A DNA stretch of 64,000 bases from contig QKWP01000114.1 of the NCBI GenBank assembly GCA_003550325.1, forward strand, positions 381,814 through 445,813. The letters are read 5' to 3'. This DNA comes from Gigaspora rosea (lineage: Eukaryota > Glomeromycota > Glomeromycetes > Diversisporales > Gigasporaceae). Below are positions 1-11,230 of the stretch, in pieces. Position numbers and translations under genes: made by a program. A model generated the notes under the pieces. The model saw only the letters and a program-made list of their open reading frames with translations, had not been told where the DNA came from and ran no database searches. Every line of letters starts with the position of its first letter. Position 1 is the stretch's first letter.

Positions 1-477
1 AGTTCTGTGCATAACACAGCACCTGCGCTCCCCAGGATATATGTACCATAGTACTGCATAACAGTATCAGAGCTCCCAATATGAGTTGATATAACCTAGA
101 AAACAGATTTGTAAATTTGAGCTCAGAGTCCAGGTTACTGTAATGCAAATAAATTCTTCAAAATCGTCTTCTAGTGGGATTTGAGCTCTGTACCTTTTGT
201 TACAACTACTTGGGAAGGTGACAAAAATCCAACTATACTATGTCGGCATGCCCAAAAGCTTATAATATTAAAAATATTATAGGCATATATATTTAAATAA
301 TTTTTATTTATTTATATAAAAAAAATTTTAAATTTATATTGTAATATTTATATAATAAAAATTAAAAATTATTACTATTTTTAGAATTTAATATTTTTTT
401 TAAAATTTTTAAATAATTTTTTAAAAAAAATTTTATATAATAAATTTTTTTAATTTTTGATAAAAATTGTAAATAAG
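1..477. other. Non-genic AT-rich sequence
   Basis: No reading frame or structure beyond a short hairpin (AATATTAAAAATATT near 267) is supported. The first 240 bases have a more even base composition than what follows and could be the end of a degenerate element cut by the window edge; neither strand reads as coding. Confidence 0.5.
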
Positions 478-1048
478 ATAATATAACATTTGTCAAAAAC
501 AAATATTTACTAATTTTAAAACAGAAATTATAAAATTTGTGCTCTAAACAATTTTACTTAGTAGCAAAATATAAGTTATTTTAACTAAAAAATAAATCAG
601 TAATATACTAAAGTTAAAAATTTCTGCTTGTTAATTTAAACCCTTTTTTTATCAAGATAACCTCTTTGAGCTTTTAAGTAAACTTGTTTAGCATATAATT
701 TTACTTATATTAAAATCAATCCATGTTTTTTTAAACCTTTTACTAAGTGAAAAATAGTGTTAAATTTAGAAAAATTTTTTTTAAAAAAAATTTGTTTCTA
801 ACTTAACCCATTTTTTACTAGTAAAAGGTTCAAAAAACCATACCATATTAGTATACACTTGTGTATATTTTGATCACCTGTGCAGTATTTCAAGTATGCA
901 CATATGCGCTATTTTGAAATCAACTTAGTTTTTATGCACAAAAGAGATTTTCAAATTAGCACCCATGTGCTACATAAATATTTATTTGAAATCAATCTTC
1001 TTAAATAAAAAATACATAACTTAGCAGTAAATAATTTTCTAAATTATT

Positions 1049-1838
1049 TAGTGGGAGACACTTAGAGATAGAAATGTCACATTTTGAATTTTAAATTTTA
1101 TTATTTTAAAATTATTCAAATGGTTGATTTTTGATATTTTATAATTTTCTAAATTTCGATTGGTTGTATTTTCTGTAATTTGATTGGTTACTTAAAAAAA
1201 GATGCATGACTAAAAAATAATTATTAGGGTTTCTCAAATTCAAATTAAATCAAATATTGGATCAATTTGAGTTTGATCAAATCAAATTGACCCTTATTTG
1301 AATTTGATTTGATTCAAATATTTGAATTTGAATTTGATTTGAATTTGAATTTTTAATAGTAATTTTCAAATCAAATCAAATTTGACTATATTTGAATTTG
1401 ATCAAATCAAATATAGTCAAATTTGAATTTGAATTTGATCAAATATTTGATTCAAATATTTAAAATCAAATCAAATTGCAGAACCCTAATAATTATATAA
1501 TTTTATATTATTACAACTTAAATTACAAGTCAATATTTATTATTAAAATATATTTTAAATTATTGTTTTGCAATTATAAATATCTATTCTTTATATTTAA
1601 CAAAAAAATTTTTTTTATATGTTCTATTTTGGGTCGATCATATAAAAAACACAGAATTTTAAACTCTAACAACTTAATAATAAATAATTTTTTTAAAAAA
1701 GTTAAGGCTGCTATTTTGTAGTAAATTGATTTAGCTTTAAAACAGTAGCTTCCTTTTTTTGTATCTTTTCTGTATCATAAGTGATTAGCTTTTAAAAATT
1801 AGCCATTTTATTGCTGTCTCTAAGTGTCCCACACTGTA
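1049..1838. mobile_element. Tc1/mariner-superfamily-like TIR element, non-coding
   Basis: The left end TAGTGGGAGACACTTAGAGA and the right end TCTCTAAGTGTCCCACACTG-TA are imperfect inverted repeats of about 20 bp bounded by TA, as expected of Tc1/mariner/pogo insertions. It is about 790 bp long with no transposase, so it is a non-autonomous relic. It sits between the arms of the 478-2693 foldback and contains the low-complexity palindrome at 1216-1496. Confidence 0.6.
1216..1496. repeat. Low-complexity palindromic element of TTTGAA/ATCAAA words
   Basis: The interior is almost entirely permutations of TTTGAATTTGATCAAATC, which is self-complementary. The ends are inverted copies: ATAATTATTAGGGTT at the left and AACCCTAATAATTAT at the right. 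This suggests a foldback unit with defined termini rather than simple slippage. Confidence 0.6.
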
Positions 1839-2693
1839 GTAAACAAAAAGTTATACTATCAGTATTAAAAATCTAACCTTTATTTATAAATAGAAAGAAG
1901 ATCAATTAACGTTATTCTCAATGCCCACTTTTAGCATACTGTACATATAAACTTCTATTTGGCGATACTGAAATAATGATAATTTGCTATTTTAAATTTT
2001 TATTTATTGATATTGAATTTATTTATTTATTTATTTATTTATATGCTTTATAATCTTATTACATATTAATTGACTCTACTTGGCACATATAGTAAGAGGT
2101 TTAGTTCATATTATTCAGATTATCTGTCAAATAATTGCTATAAAAATTTGATGATAAATGGACAGCATTGTAACAAAAGAAAAGTTAGATAGCACTAAAA
2201 TTTTTCTCATAGTTCAGTACACTTAAAGTTATAGAAATATATTTATTTATATAGTATACTATATAAGGTGCATGCTATTTCAGGATGTGCATAGGTGTTA
2301 TTTTAAAGCCAAGTATACCGGTACTATTTTTAGGGAATGTAATTTTCAAAATAATGCCCATGTGCACTATTCTGCAGTAATACAAGTATCTTAACTTTAA
2401 TATAAGTAAAATTACATGCTAAAAAAATGTTAAAAAAAACTTTAAACATAGTATACAAAGCATCTTTTGTACAATAACTTGTTTTATTTGAACATGTTTA
2501 AAAACCCAAAGCAGGTTATTATAATAAAAAAGGGTTTATATAAACAATCAAAAATTTTTAACTTTAGTATATAGCTAACTTATTTTTATATCAAGATAAC
2601 CTATATTTTACTACTAAATAAAGTTGTTTAAAGCACAATTTTACATATAAATTCTGTTTTAATTATTTGTTTTTGATAAAGTTATATTGAAAT

Positions 2694-3690
2694 TGTACAA
2701 AATTAGCAAAATTTTGACTTGGTTTTTATGCTCTATTTGTTTTTCTTTTCTTGTTCTACAGTATATAACTGTAAATTTTAATTTTAAAGTAATAAGTTAA
2801 GTTTAAAAGAATTTTTTAACTAATATTTATAGTAAATTCATATGTTTTTATTATAATTTTTATTATAGACAGCAATCAATTGGTCTTGTTCTATATCTAA
2901 TACATTATTTAGTAAAAATTTTTAAAAATTGCAAATTGGCTTAACACGCAAATAAATACATACTATGAAGTGACATGTGCTAGCCAATCATTTGTTCAGT
3001 TTTGCCAAATTACAATCTTCAAAAATTTGCTAAATAATAGTACCATAAACTGCTATTTACAAGATTCTCTAGAATTAGATTCCTATATATTAGACCCAGA
3101 TGTGAATCTCAAAATTTATAAAACTAAATGCAAGTTTTTTTAAAATATTTAGGCTTTCCACTATAAAGAAAAAATATACATGCTTTTTAAATTTTTCTTC
3201 TAATAATACAGACTTTCTACTATATACTCGACTTGGGATTTAATATTAGATTTAATTTTGGTGAATGTAAGAAATCCAACCAGATCTTTAATATTGCAGT
3301 TTACAGAAATTCTAAGTTTTAATTTGAGTAAATATGATTATTTTTAATATATAAAAAAATTACAGAAAAAAATAAATTCATAATTATAAGAGTTTGTTAA
3401 ATAATAAATTTTATTATATATAAATAATTTATAAAATAAGCATATATTAAGAATTATTAAAAATAAAAATTAATAGCATTGTTAAATCATACCACTAATA
3501 TTTAATAATTTTATAATTTTTATTATAAGCTACAATATAATATAAAAATTAGATGTAATACAAATCTTGAATATTTTTTAAAAAATGACTAAACACAAAA
3601 ATTCATTTATAAAATTATCTTTGAGGCTCTAACAAAAAAATTCTTCATAAAATTTTGGTATAATTTATACTCATACTTCATTTTAGACCT
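2694..3690. other. Non-genic AT-rich sequence
   Basis: Both strands are rich in stop codons. No repeat or gene can be supported here. Confidence 0.5.
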
Positions 3691-3700
3691 TAATCATTCT

Positions 3701-4278
3701 CTAATACAGTTTGGCATTTTTTTAAATTTGGGTAATTATACCTTTTATATTATGAATATATCAATCAAATAGTTCTGGAATTTTTGTTATATAATATCAT
3801 ATGTTTATTGGCCAATCAAATTATGGCTTTAAAGAATAAAATATACCTAGTATAGTAATATTATAACTAAAGAATTATTACTAAAAAAAAATTCAATTTT
3901 TTATATTTATATATAAATCTTACTTGCAAGCAACATTATTAGTATATATAGATTGATTTGCTTAGTATAAATATCTCGTTATAATTACTTTTTTTTATCT
4001 TTAACCCTAATACAGTTTAGCATTTTTTTCAAATTTGGATAATTATACTTTTTATAGTATAAAGGTATCAATTAGATGGTTCTGAACATTTCTGTTATAT
4101 AATATCACATGTTCATTGGCTATCAAATCATGGTTGAAGGATAAAGTATAGTATAATAATATTATAACTGAAAATTTATTACTAAAATTTAATTTTTTAT
4201 AATTATATGTAAATCTTTATTGCAAGCAATTTTTTTAGTATATATGCTTAATATAAATATCTTACTATAATTACTTTT
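3701..4278. repeat. Diverged tandem duplication, period ~306 bp
   Basis: The block beginning CTAATACAGTTTGGCATTTT at 3701 recurs as CTAATACAGTTTAGCATTTT at 4007. It continues with matched text (ATATAATATCATATGTTTAT versus ATATAATATCACATGTTCAT) to TATAATTAC at 3990 and 4278. It looks like a local direct duplication with roughly 80-85% identity by eye. No coding potential is visible. Confidence 0.75.
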
Positions 4279-4280
4279 TT

Positions 4281-6230
4281 TTTTTACAAATATTAAGTTC
4301 AAAGATATTTTGCTAAATACTATTTAAAACTGAATAATTTTTGTACTATTTAATTTATTTTAGTGAAAAGAATTGAATGGTATAAAATTATTCAATTATA
4401 ATTGATAGAACACAAAATATCACCAACCATCTAATTTTTTATTGTATCAAAATTTTTGAATAATATCTAACTAAAGCAAATAGAATTTTATTTGACTATG
4501 CAAAGGTAAATGTATCACTATTATATTACTTTTTATTTCTTAGTTACAATATCTAGAAGAATAGAAATTATTGTCAAAATCTACTTGTAAACTAACTTTA
4601 AAAATGGCAAGCCAATTTTTAAAAGAATATAGCTCATAAACTACAATACATAACAACTATAAATACAAACCTGAATAAACAGATAATGGTGCAAAAAAAT
4701 GTAAATCGAAATAAACATATAATATTGAAAGAACATTTAAATTATTGAGTCAAAAAAAAGGTTAACTAGACTAACTATAAATAACTTGACAAAAATTTAA
4801 TGTTTTTTTAGGTCTTATCTATTTCATCAGAAAGAGTAGATTCTGTTGGATTATTGATAAATTCTAAATCTATAGGTTCTCTATATTTCATGTAAATGGT
4901 TATTAGTTATAATCAAGTAGTATGAAAGTCAGAAGACTTTAGCCAAAAAATGTGATTATAAGCCAATTATCACTCAAGTATTTCTATGAAATGTTTTAGA
5001 ATCGATATCTATATTTGTTAAAATCCCTGACTATAATATTAATAGAAGTTTATAATTTGCTTATTTTGATTTGCATATTATAACACTACAGAAGTGAAAT
5101 ATAGTTTTTGAAAATTAATATAGAAAACATATTACTAATTTGATAATTGATCTTAAAATTAAATTTAAAATATATAGCCATATATATAAATTTTGGTATA
5201 AATATATATAGATAATGCTTAATCAAATTTTGAATATACGCTAAAATTGTTGCCGATCACTTTTGCCAGCCAATCAGATGCCGGAAAAGAACTATCATAC
5301 AATGGCACATCACTAGTCACAACGTACGTACTGTACGTATAATCACTGTCGGGGATGATGCTGAAATCAGTTGATGCTGAAATTTGGGGTCTTGATTTGA
5401 AACTATAAGCCCTGCTAAAATCCACATATACTCTTTAATTATCAGATCTACACCCAAACCTTACCCTAACCCTATAAGACAAAAACGAAAAAAAACACCT
5501 CAAAAAAATCTAAAAATTTCATATCAAAATAAATCAAAATTTCAGGATCTTCTGGTTTCAGCATCATTCCCACAATCACTAAATTAACACACATGCGGAC
5601 GGACAAAAGTTTTCCAAATTACGTTTTTGATCTTGTTTATGCAGACTTAGTCGATCTTTGTAATGTATCTAAGAATTTTCGGTAAATTTAGGAAGATATG
5701 CACCAAAAAAGTCACTAATTTTGGTCAAAATGCATCAAAAATGTAATTTGATATCACCTTGCATAGACGCTAAAAGATCCTCCGCTACGCTCCGGATCAA
5801 TAAAGAAAAACAAAATTTAATATTGATAATGATACCGTTTAATATCAACTAATACCTCTTATTTTGAATAAACCGATAAATGAAAATTCAATGGTTCATT
5901 TCCAGATTTTTTTTTGATTATTTAAATGTTATCCTCAGTAGATTAGTGATACCATAGTTAAACTTTTGAAAGTATTTACAATCTTACTTGTTGGACACTT
6001 GATCAAATTAAAATTCTCTTAGTTTATTTAGGCCAACTTTGTTTTCATCTCGATCAAGATATAAGTTATTTATTGGTGTTGAGAACGAAAGTATCTTCTT
6101 TATCAATCAGGAATGCATCGTACACTTATTCATGAGATATCTAAATTATTTTGTTCTGGTCCAAAAATCGTAAATAATTTAGAATAACAAAATTAATTCA
6201 GGCCGTACATTTTAGCGTACAACTAAAATC
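4281..6230. other. Non-genic stretch with a weak minus-strand frame and a hairpin
   Basis: A 68-codon open frame lies at 5219-5425 on the minus strand (MDFSRAYSFKSRPQISASTD...). It has more balanced composition than its surroundings but no recognisable domain and no flanking exons, so I do not call it a gene. AAATTACGTTTTTGAT at 5619 and ATCAAAAATGTAATTT near 5738 form a loose hairpin. A CCGCTACGCTCCGGATC segment near 5780 is locally GC-rich. The rest is featureless. Confidence 0.45.
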
Positions 6231-6234
6231 TATT

Positions 6235-6315
6235 ATTGCACGGGTCTTATGTGACAACCCGTGCTTTTTTCATTTACTTATTGGCACGGGATTGTTACGT
6301 CAGACACCGTGCAAT
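6235..6315. repeat. Small foldback with ~31-bp arms
   Basis: The left arm starts ATTGCACGGGTC and ends CCCGTGC. The right arm starts GCACGGGATTG and ends CACCGTGCAAT. The arms pair across a loop of about 20 bases. It lies directly beside a second foldback. Confidence 0.75.
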
Positions 6316-6318
6316 AAA

Positions 6319-6442
6319 ATAGTTATTATATGGGTGTTGATAACCCGTTACACACACGGGTTCATATTTAAATCCCGCGCCTTCGGCACGGAATATGAAC
6401 CTGTGTGTACTGGTTATTCACTACAACCCATACAATAACTAT
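6319..6442. repeat. Foldback/MITE-like element with ~50-bp arms
   Basis: The left arm (ATAGTTATTATATGGGTG...ACACACGGGTTCATATT) and right arm (AATATGAACCTGTGTGT...ACCCATACAATAACTAT) are near-perfect inverted copies. The ~24-base loop is GC-richer than its surroundings (CCCGCGCCTTCGGCACGG). No target duplication is clear. Confidence 0.8.
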
Positions 6443-7990
6443 AAAATATGATTCCCTGATTTTAATTATGAAACCCCTAATGTATAAATTCGAAAATAAT
6501 GTTCGTTTCACAATCAGCTACCACTTATCTTTTATATAATACAGTAACAAATTTTTTTATGAATATATTTATAAAGATTATTTTTGTATTTATAAACTTT
6601 TTCTTTAGAAATTGCTTAACAAATTTACTTATTCTCTTTAATTTAAAAAAAATTTACAAATAATAATTAAATCTATTTAATAAAAAATTTATATGTACTA
6701 TATACAGTTGATGAAATTCTATAATGAACTCCGGATAATGAGATCAAACCATTCAAATTTCATAAAAGTTCATTTAAAAAGTGTTATGACACTTAATTTT
6801 TTTTATATTATAATGAAAGTAACGTTAAATATTATATATGAAACTAGGAAAAATTTTTTTTATGAAGTGTCTGGAAGTTCTTTAAACAATAAGAGCTTTT
6901 GATGGATAAATAGATTTCATTCTTGTAAACATTTTTGTAAACTTAAGGATTATATAAAGATAATATTAACACACATTTGTCAACGAGCTTGAAGTTTTTT
7001 AAAAGACTATATGATTTTAGCGGAATTTGATTTTTTTTTTTTTATAACGTATAAATGATTATTTTAAGTAATAGATCTTTTATCAAAACTTTTAATAGAG
7101 TATTTTAAAATCATATCCCAGCGATAATGTTTTCATATTCTTGTTAGTTCGTAGTAACATTACAATCAAAGAACATCCCATGACATTTTAAGCACTGAAG
7201 TTTTCATTACGAAACAAATCTCTGATTCCCTCATACAAATAATTGTTAATAGATGTGTTAACGTAAACTTATATATTCAAATAGTGGTTTTAGGTAACTT
7301 GGAAGAGTGGGTTTAAAAGGTATTAGGGCTCTTCTTCAGCATTTAACATTAGAAGGAATATTCTTTTATGTCTTATATCTTTAATCGTTCACTCTACAAT
7401 ATTGGGATAATAATTCTGCAATTGACTGTTTATAAGAGCACATGAAAATAAACTTTTATAATTATGATTGTAACAAACATTCAGTAATGTTATTGAAAAA
7501 AATAAAAATTTTAGATTAACGCTAAAAATATAACCAGAATTAATGTTTTAAAACTTACAAAGGTTACTTACAATGAGATTTCATAACTGATTACTGACTA
7601 TAGTGATTATAAAGTCGTTTATGTTTTTAAAAAGATAATTACTAGATCAGAAATAGTTTATTATTAAATGAATTATGAAAATTTTTTTCATATTTAAATC
7701 AATTATTGCCAGAATAAATCTTGAATGAGACAGGACCGATAATTTTTAATTCATTGGTCAATTACAGTTTAGTCCTGTCATATCGAATATTGACCCTTGC
7801 CTAATGTCACGATAAATACGGAATAATTCTTGATCAAGGAGAAATTTATCATTAAATTTCGATAGTCATAAAATATATATGTAATCGTAAAATACATAAA
7901 TTCTATAAAATAAATAAATTCATAAAATACATAAATTCTATAAAATATATGAATTTTTTATAAATTGATCATTTAAAACATTGGAATAAT
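6443..7990. other. Non-genic AT-rich sequence
   Basis: No gene is supported. A 69-codon frame at 6693-6902 (plus) is rich in Ile/Asn/Phe, as expected of random AT-rich DNA. An imperfect tandem of CATAAATTCTATAAAATA lies at about 7866-7950, just downstream of the kelch gene. Confidence 0.5.
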
Positions 7991-9468
7991 TCAATTAACC
8001 ACCCTTGTTGCCGATTTTTCCGATTTTTCACTATGATCTAGCATAGGGTGAATATCACTTTCTTTGTATCGATTGATCATCCTCTTCATACATATAAATA
8101 TCACAGTAAATACTATCGAGAGAATGACAATAGTTGATGATAAAATAATTATGATAATAATAAAAGTTTATTATTGTCATTAGTAGATTGCGGCGGCACA
8201 GCGGTATCTTCTTCGTTATCTATTTCAAGACCATTGACTTTTGGCAGGGAAAAATCATTGCTTATAGGGTTTGTATAATTTACATAATTAAAATTTGTTT
8301 CCCATTTTTGACTTGACATATTGTAGGCTACCCATGAATCAAGGATAGGTTGAATGCAATATCCAGTTGTACCACCATAAATCTTTTTAATCCGTTGAAA
8401 AAATAATAATGATTAAATTGAATTAATTTAATTAACATTATAAACACTATATGATATTAAAATTTAATCTTACAAATACGGAGTCAGACAATTGAGCACC
8501 ATGTCCTCGATTTCGAGTTACTGTAATGTTTTGAATAAATGGTGCCGAAATAACATTCTCAAATTGGAAAGTTTTCAGATCGAAATTTACCACTTGCATA
8601 ACATTTCCGCCAGTATCTAACATGATAATACTTAGTTTATTATTCCAAACTCCTATTATACCATCATTAAATGGGATTGGAAATTGAAATTGAGGTGTCA
8701 TAAATCCATATTTTGGTGAATAAATATATTGAGTTTGATTGAAGGTAAAAGTCGGAGTATTCTCGTGAAAACCACCAAATATGAAAGCATTTCCTTTGAT
8801 TGCCACGACACCAGCATCTTTAGTTGGAGCAATACCACTCTTTTAAAATCATGAAATAACTTTAATAAAAAACTTCAAAATAATTTGATATTTGCAAGAT
8901 GTTAGGCATTCACCTTATTATCTGATAAAATCGTCCACTGCCATGGAGTAACATTTATATCTAATAAATACGATCCTTGTGTTGTAGAATTTGCTCCCCA
9001 CATAAACATTTTACCTGGTTTTAACCATACAGCACGTGGCCCCCAATTGTCATTTATAAGATCGCTTGGTATAAAATTTTGTGAATACTTAGGATCATTC
9101 CATATTTGAGTATTAAAATCATAAACTTGTAAACCAGGAGAAGTACTATTAGGTTGTTGATTTTTTCCTCCAAGCACGAATAAAAGGCCACGAGTTTCGT
9201 CAACAATACAACCAGGGTCTGTAACACTTTCAACATTTGTCGTTGATAATGGTTGCCATGAAATTTTACCTTGTGAAAATGGTGGTGTTGCATAATGAAA
9301 AAAATTGGTAAATGCGTAGGTACTACATCCTATTGTGCCTCCGAAAACGTAAAATGAATTCTTATAAGTAACCACACAGTGTGAAGCGAGTGGCCCAATA
9401 TCTTCTGAGGCTGACATACTTATCAATCCCATAAAAATTATAATAAACTTTTTCATAATAAATTTCAT
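7991..9468 (-). CDS. Secreted/membrane-anchored kelch-repeat protein, three exons, frame break near the C-terminus
   Basis: Exons read on the minus strand are 9468-8914, 8839-8474 and 8382-7991, with introns of 74 and 91 nt (GTGAAT...AG and GTAAGA...AG), both phase 0. The start at 9468 gives MKFIMKKFIIIFMGLISMSA, a typical signal peptide. The body shows kelch blade motifs ending in double or near-double glycine: FYVFGG (~41), LLFVLGG (~95), KMFMWGAN (~158), GNAFIFGG (~200) and, across intron 2, VFIYGG. These predict an extracellular beta-propeller in the kelch/galactose-oxidase-like class. Exon 3 stays open for 77 codons to a TAA at 8149-8151, giving 384 residues. A hydrophobic helix (IIIIIILSSTIVILSIVFTV) and a charged tail ending at TGA 7991-7993 follow in another frame, one base out. 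So this is either a one-base error in the TTATTATT run at ~8155 or a truncating mutation. Substrate and partner are unknown. Confidence 0.85.
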
Positions 9469-9574
9469 GATTTGCTAAATCGTTGAGAAAAATTTTAGAA
9501 GCTAAATCAAATTCATTATATCTTATTAGAGATCTGCCTTCTATATCATTAAAGATATTCCGATCCTTTTTACC
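9469..9574. other. Short upstream region of the kelch gene
   Basis: This presumably holds the kelch promoter on the minus strand. No TATA box or other site can be defined with confidence. Confidence 0.3.
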
Positions 9575-9580
9575 AAAAAT

Positions 9581-9866
9581 GGGGGATGGCTAAAGCCAGG
9601 TGCGTTTATATGTTTTTGATTATTTAATTAAAATTAGGGTGAGGGTTAGTTTGGGGTTAGGTTTAGAGCTTGACTTGTAAGTAAAATTGTCTTCCCGACA
9701 TTTTTTATTAATGCACCTAGACAGGTTTAGACACTCGTTTTTTGTATTTTCGGCGTTTTTCACTTTTTTCTTTGTTTTTGTCTCGTCGGGCTGATCCGTA
9801 AAGATCAAATTTTACGATTTGATTGGCTTTCTATCACGTGAACGCACCTGGCTTTAGACGACCCCC
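9581..9866. mobile_element. MITE with ~28-bp TIRs and possible AAAAAT duplication
   Basis: The left end GGGGGATGGCTAAAGCCAGG and the right end CCTGGCTTTAGACGACCCCC are inverted. AAAAAT lies immediately outside each end (9575-9580 and 9867-9872), which could be a target duplication. The 286-bp interior holds a 62-codon minus-strand frame with no recognisable domain. The superfamily is not assigned. Confidence 0.7.
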
Positions 9867-9886
9867 AAAAATGGATATGTTGTGTA

Positions 9887-10138
9887 ATGAGTTTGTCATG
9901 TGGTGTAAGTAGCCTTTACTATGAACAGTTGGTGGTTCTACTGCTTACGGTATTTTGTCTATGCTTGTGCATTTTGATCATCGAAATAATTTCCTCGCAA
10001 TATTCAAAAAAGGAAATTTGCTTTTACCGTTTTTATATACATGTTACATGTTACATGTACATGTTACATGTACATGTTACATGTACATGTTACATGTACA
10101 TGTTACATGTACATGTTAATGTAACATGTACATGTTAA
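9887..10138. repeat. Flank and 13-bp palindromic minisatellite
   Basis: From ~10039 to ~10140 the sequence is a tandem of TTACATGTACATG (13 bp, ACATGTACATGT being self-complementary). The open frame running through it is an artefact of the repeat. The array ends just before the TA that opens the Tc1-type element. Confidence 0.8.
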
Positions 10139-10237
10139 TGTTTAATGTACAGTAGGCAACAAAAGTAACGCCCGATTTGCAGATCGTCACACGTGAGTAA
10201 ATAAAGGGGCTGTGTATACTAAAGCTGCTGGTGAAAC

Positions 10238-10375
10238 TACCGTAAACTGCCGTATAAACAACCCGGGTCTGGTACATTCCACCAAAAAATTAATTAGTAA
10301 AAAAAAGAAAATTATTAGTAAAAATGAGGGGGGGGTCTGATATGTGGGGGGCTGTTTATACGGCAGTTTACGGTA
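10238..10375. mobile_element. 138-bp MITE with 26-bp TIRs
   Basis: TACCGTAAACTGCCGTATAA at the left matches TTATACGGCAGTTTACGGTA at the right exactly over this span. TA at both extremities fits a TA target duplication. The core contains poly-G (GGGGGGG) and AT-rich sequence and no coding capacity. It interrupts the left 9-bp array. Confidence 0.85.
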
Positions 10376-10540
10376 ATTAGTTTCACCAGGTGAAACTGGT
10401 GAAACTGGTGAAATGGTGATTATGGTGATATTGGTGATACTGGTGAAACTGGTGAAACTGATGAAACTGGTGAAACTGGTGAATTGGTAATACTGGTGAT
10501 ACTGGTGATACTGGTGAAACTGGTGAAACTGGTGATATGG
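10376..10540. repeat. 9-bp tandem array, GGTGAAACT/GGTGATACT
   Basis: About 15 tandem copies of a 9-bp unit whose variants are GGTGAAACT, GGTGATACT and GGTGATATT. It is the inverted partner of the array at 10976-11095. Long open frames across it are by-products of the 3n period. Confidence 0.85.
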
Positions 10541-10587
10541 TGATTGATAGTCTGATCGTCCATAGTATAACGTGATGCAAATCACAT

Positions 10588-10980
10588 GAAAATTACTTGT
10601 AGGCGGAATGTGGCATGCATACATATAAACTTTTTTTCGTACTAAGTTAACGACTTGTGTGATTAATTGAAAGTTATAGAGCTCGTTGAGATGCATCTAA
10701 CGGTGGTTAGATCATCCAAATCGGCCTAGTGGATAGCGAGATATCATTAAAAACAATTGGCCGACTATATAAAACATTGTTAGTTTGCATAGAGATTTTA
10801 TATAGTTGGTCAATAATTTTTCACCATCCATTAGGCCGATTTGGATGATCTAACCACTGTTAGATGCGTCTCAACGAGCTCTACAACTTTGAATTAATCA
10901 ACACAAGTCATTAACTTAGTACGAAAACAGTTTTATATGTATGCATGCCACATTCCACCTATAAGTAATTTTCACAGTTT
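10588..10980. repeat. Long palindrome, family A, copy 1
   Basis: Two ~190-bp arms are joined near 10790. Each carries the family landmarks: GGCGGAATGTGGCATGC at the outside, CTAAGTTAACGA, GAGCTCGTTGAGATGCATCT, GGTTAGATCATCCAAATCGG, and the inner GGCCGACTATATAAAA. Its unit is shared with 15371-16225, 45080-45930 and 47146-47790. Confidence 0.85.
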
Positions 10981-11095
10981 CACCAATATTACCAGTTTCA
11001 CCAGTTTCACCAGTATCACCAGTATCACCAATTTCATCAGTTTCACCAGTTTCACCAATGCTAATTGGTGATTGGTGATTGGTGTAAATCGGTGC
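10976..11095. repeat. Inverted partner 9-bp array
   Basis: Tandem AGTTTCACC/AGTATCACC units are the reverse complement of the left array. Read on the minus strand in one frame they give Gly-Glu-Thr/Gly-Asp-Thr triplets (GETGETDEIGDTGDTGETGE), formally collagen-like. No gene context supports translation. Confidence 0.8.
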
Positions 11096-11230
11096 ACCAT
11101 TATAGTTTAGTTTCACTAGCAGCTTTAGTATATACCCTATAAATTATGTGTTTTGGAGCAAATTTTTTCATATTCTGCTTATTTATACATCAAAAAAATA
11201 AGCACAAAGAACAAAAAAATTTTTTTTTAT

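Larger units (their letters stand above)
478..2693. repeat. Large degenerate foldback, arms ~478-985 and ~2280-2693
   Basis: Sequence at 478-985 recurs in reverse complement at about 2280-2693. Matched blocks include TATACTAAAGTTAAAAATTT with its inverted partner near 2555, AGCATATAATTTTACTTATA with its partner near 2405, and GTCAAAAACAAATA with its partner near 2665. The arms are diverged, so the element is old. The centre is occupied by a separate TIR element (1049-1838). No coding sequence is present. Confidence 0.65.
10215..11134. mobile_element. Nested inverted-repeat element inside the Tc1-type relic
   Basis: TATACTAAAGCTGCTGGTGA at the left and the inverted TATACTAAAGCTGCTAGTGA at the right bound the insert. 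Inside, from the outside in, come a small MITE (left side only), inverted 9-bp arrays on both sides, and a central ~390-bp palindrome of the family also found at 15.4, 45.1 and 47.2 kb. There is no protein-coding gene. Confidence 0.75.

Noticed and set aside
1476..1721. 81-codon Ile/Asn/Tyr/Lys-rich frame (similarly 6693-6902 and 14070-14258)
   Set aside because: Amino-acid content is what random AT-rich DNA gives; no motif.
5219..5425. 68-codon minus-strand frame with balanced composition
   Set aside because: No recognisable motif, no flanking exon and no polyadenylation signal; too little to call a gene.
10187..10696. His/Gln/Ser/Pro-repeat frames on the minus strand
   Set aside because: They arise from the 9-bp tandem array and an inserted MITE; a period of 3n keeps frames open by chance.
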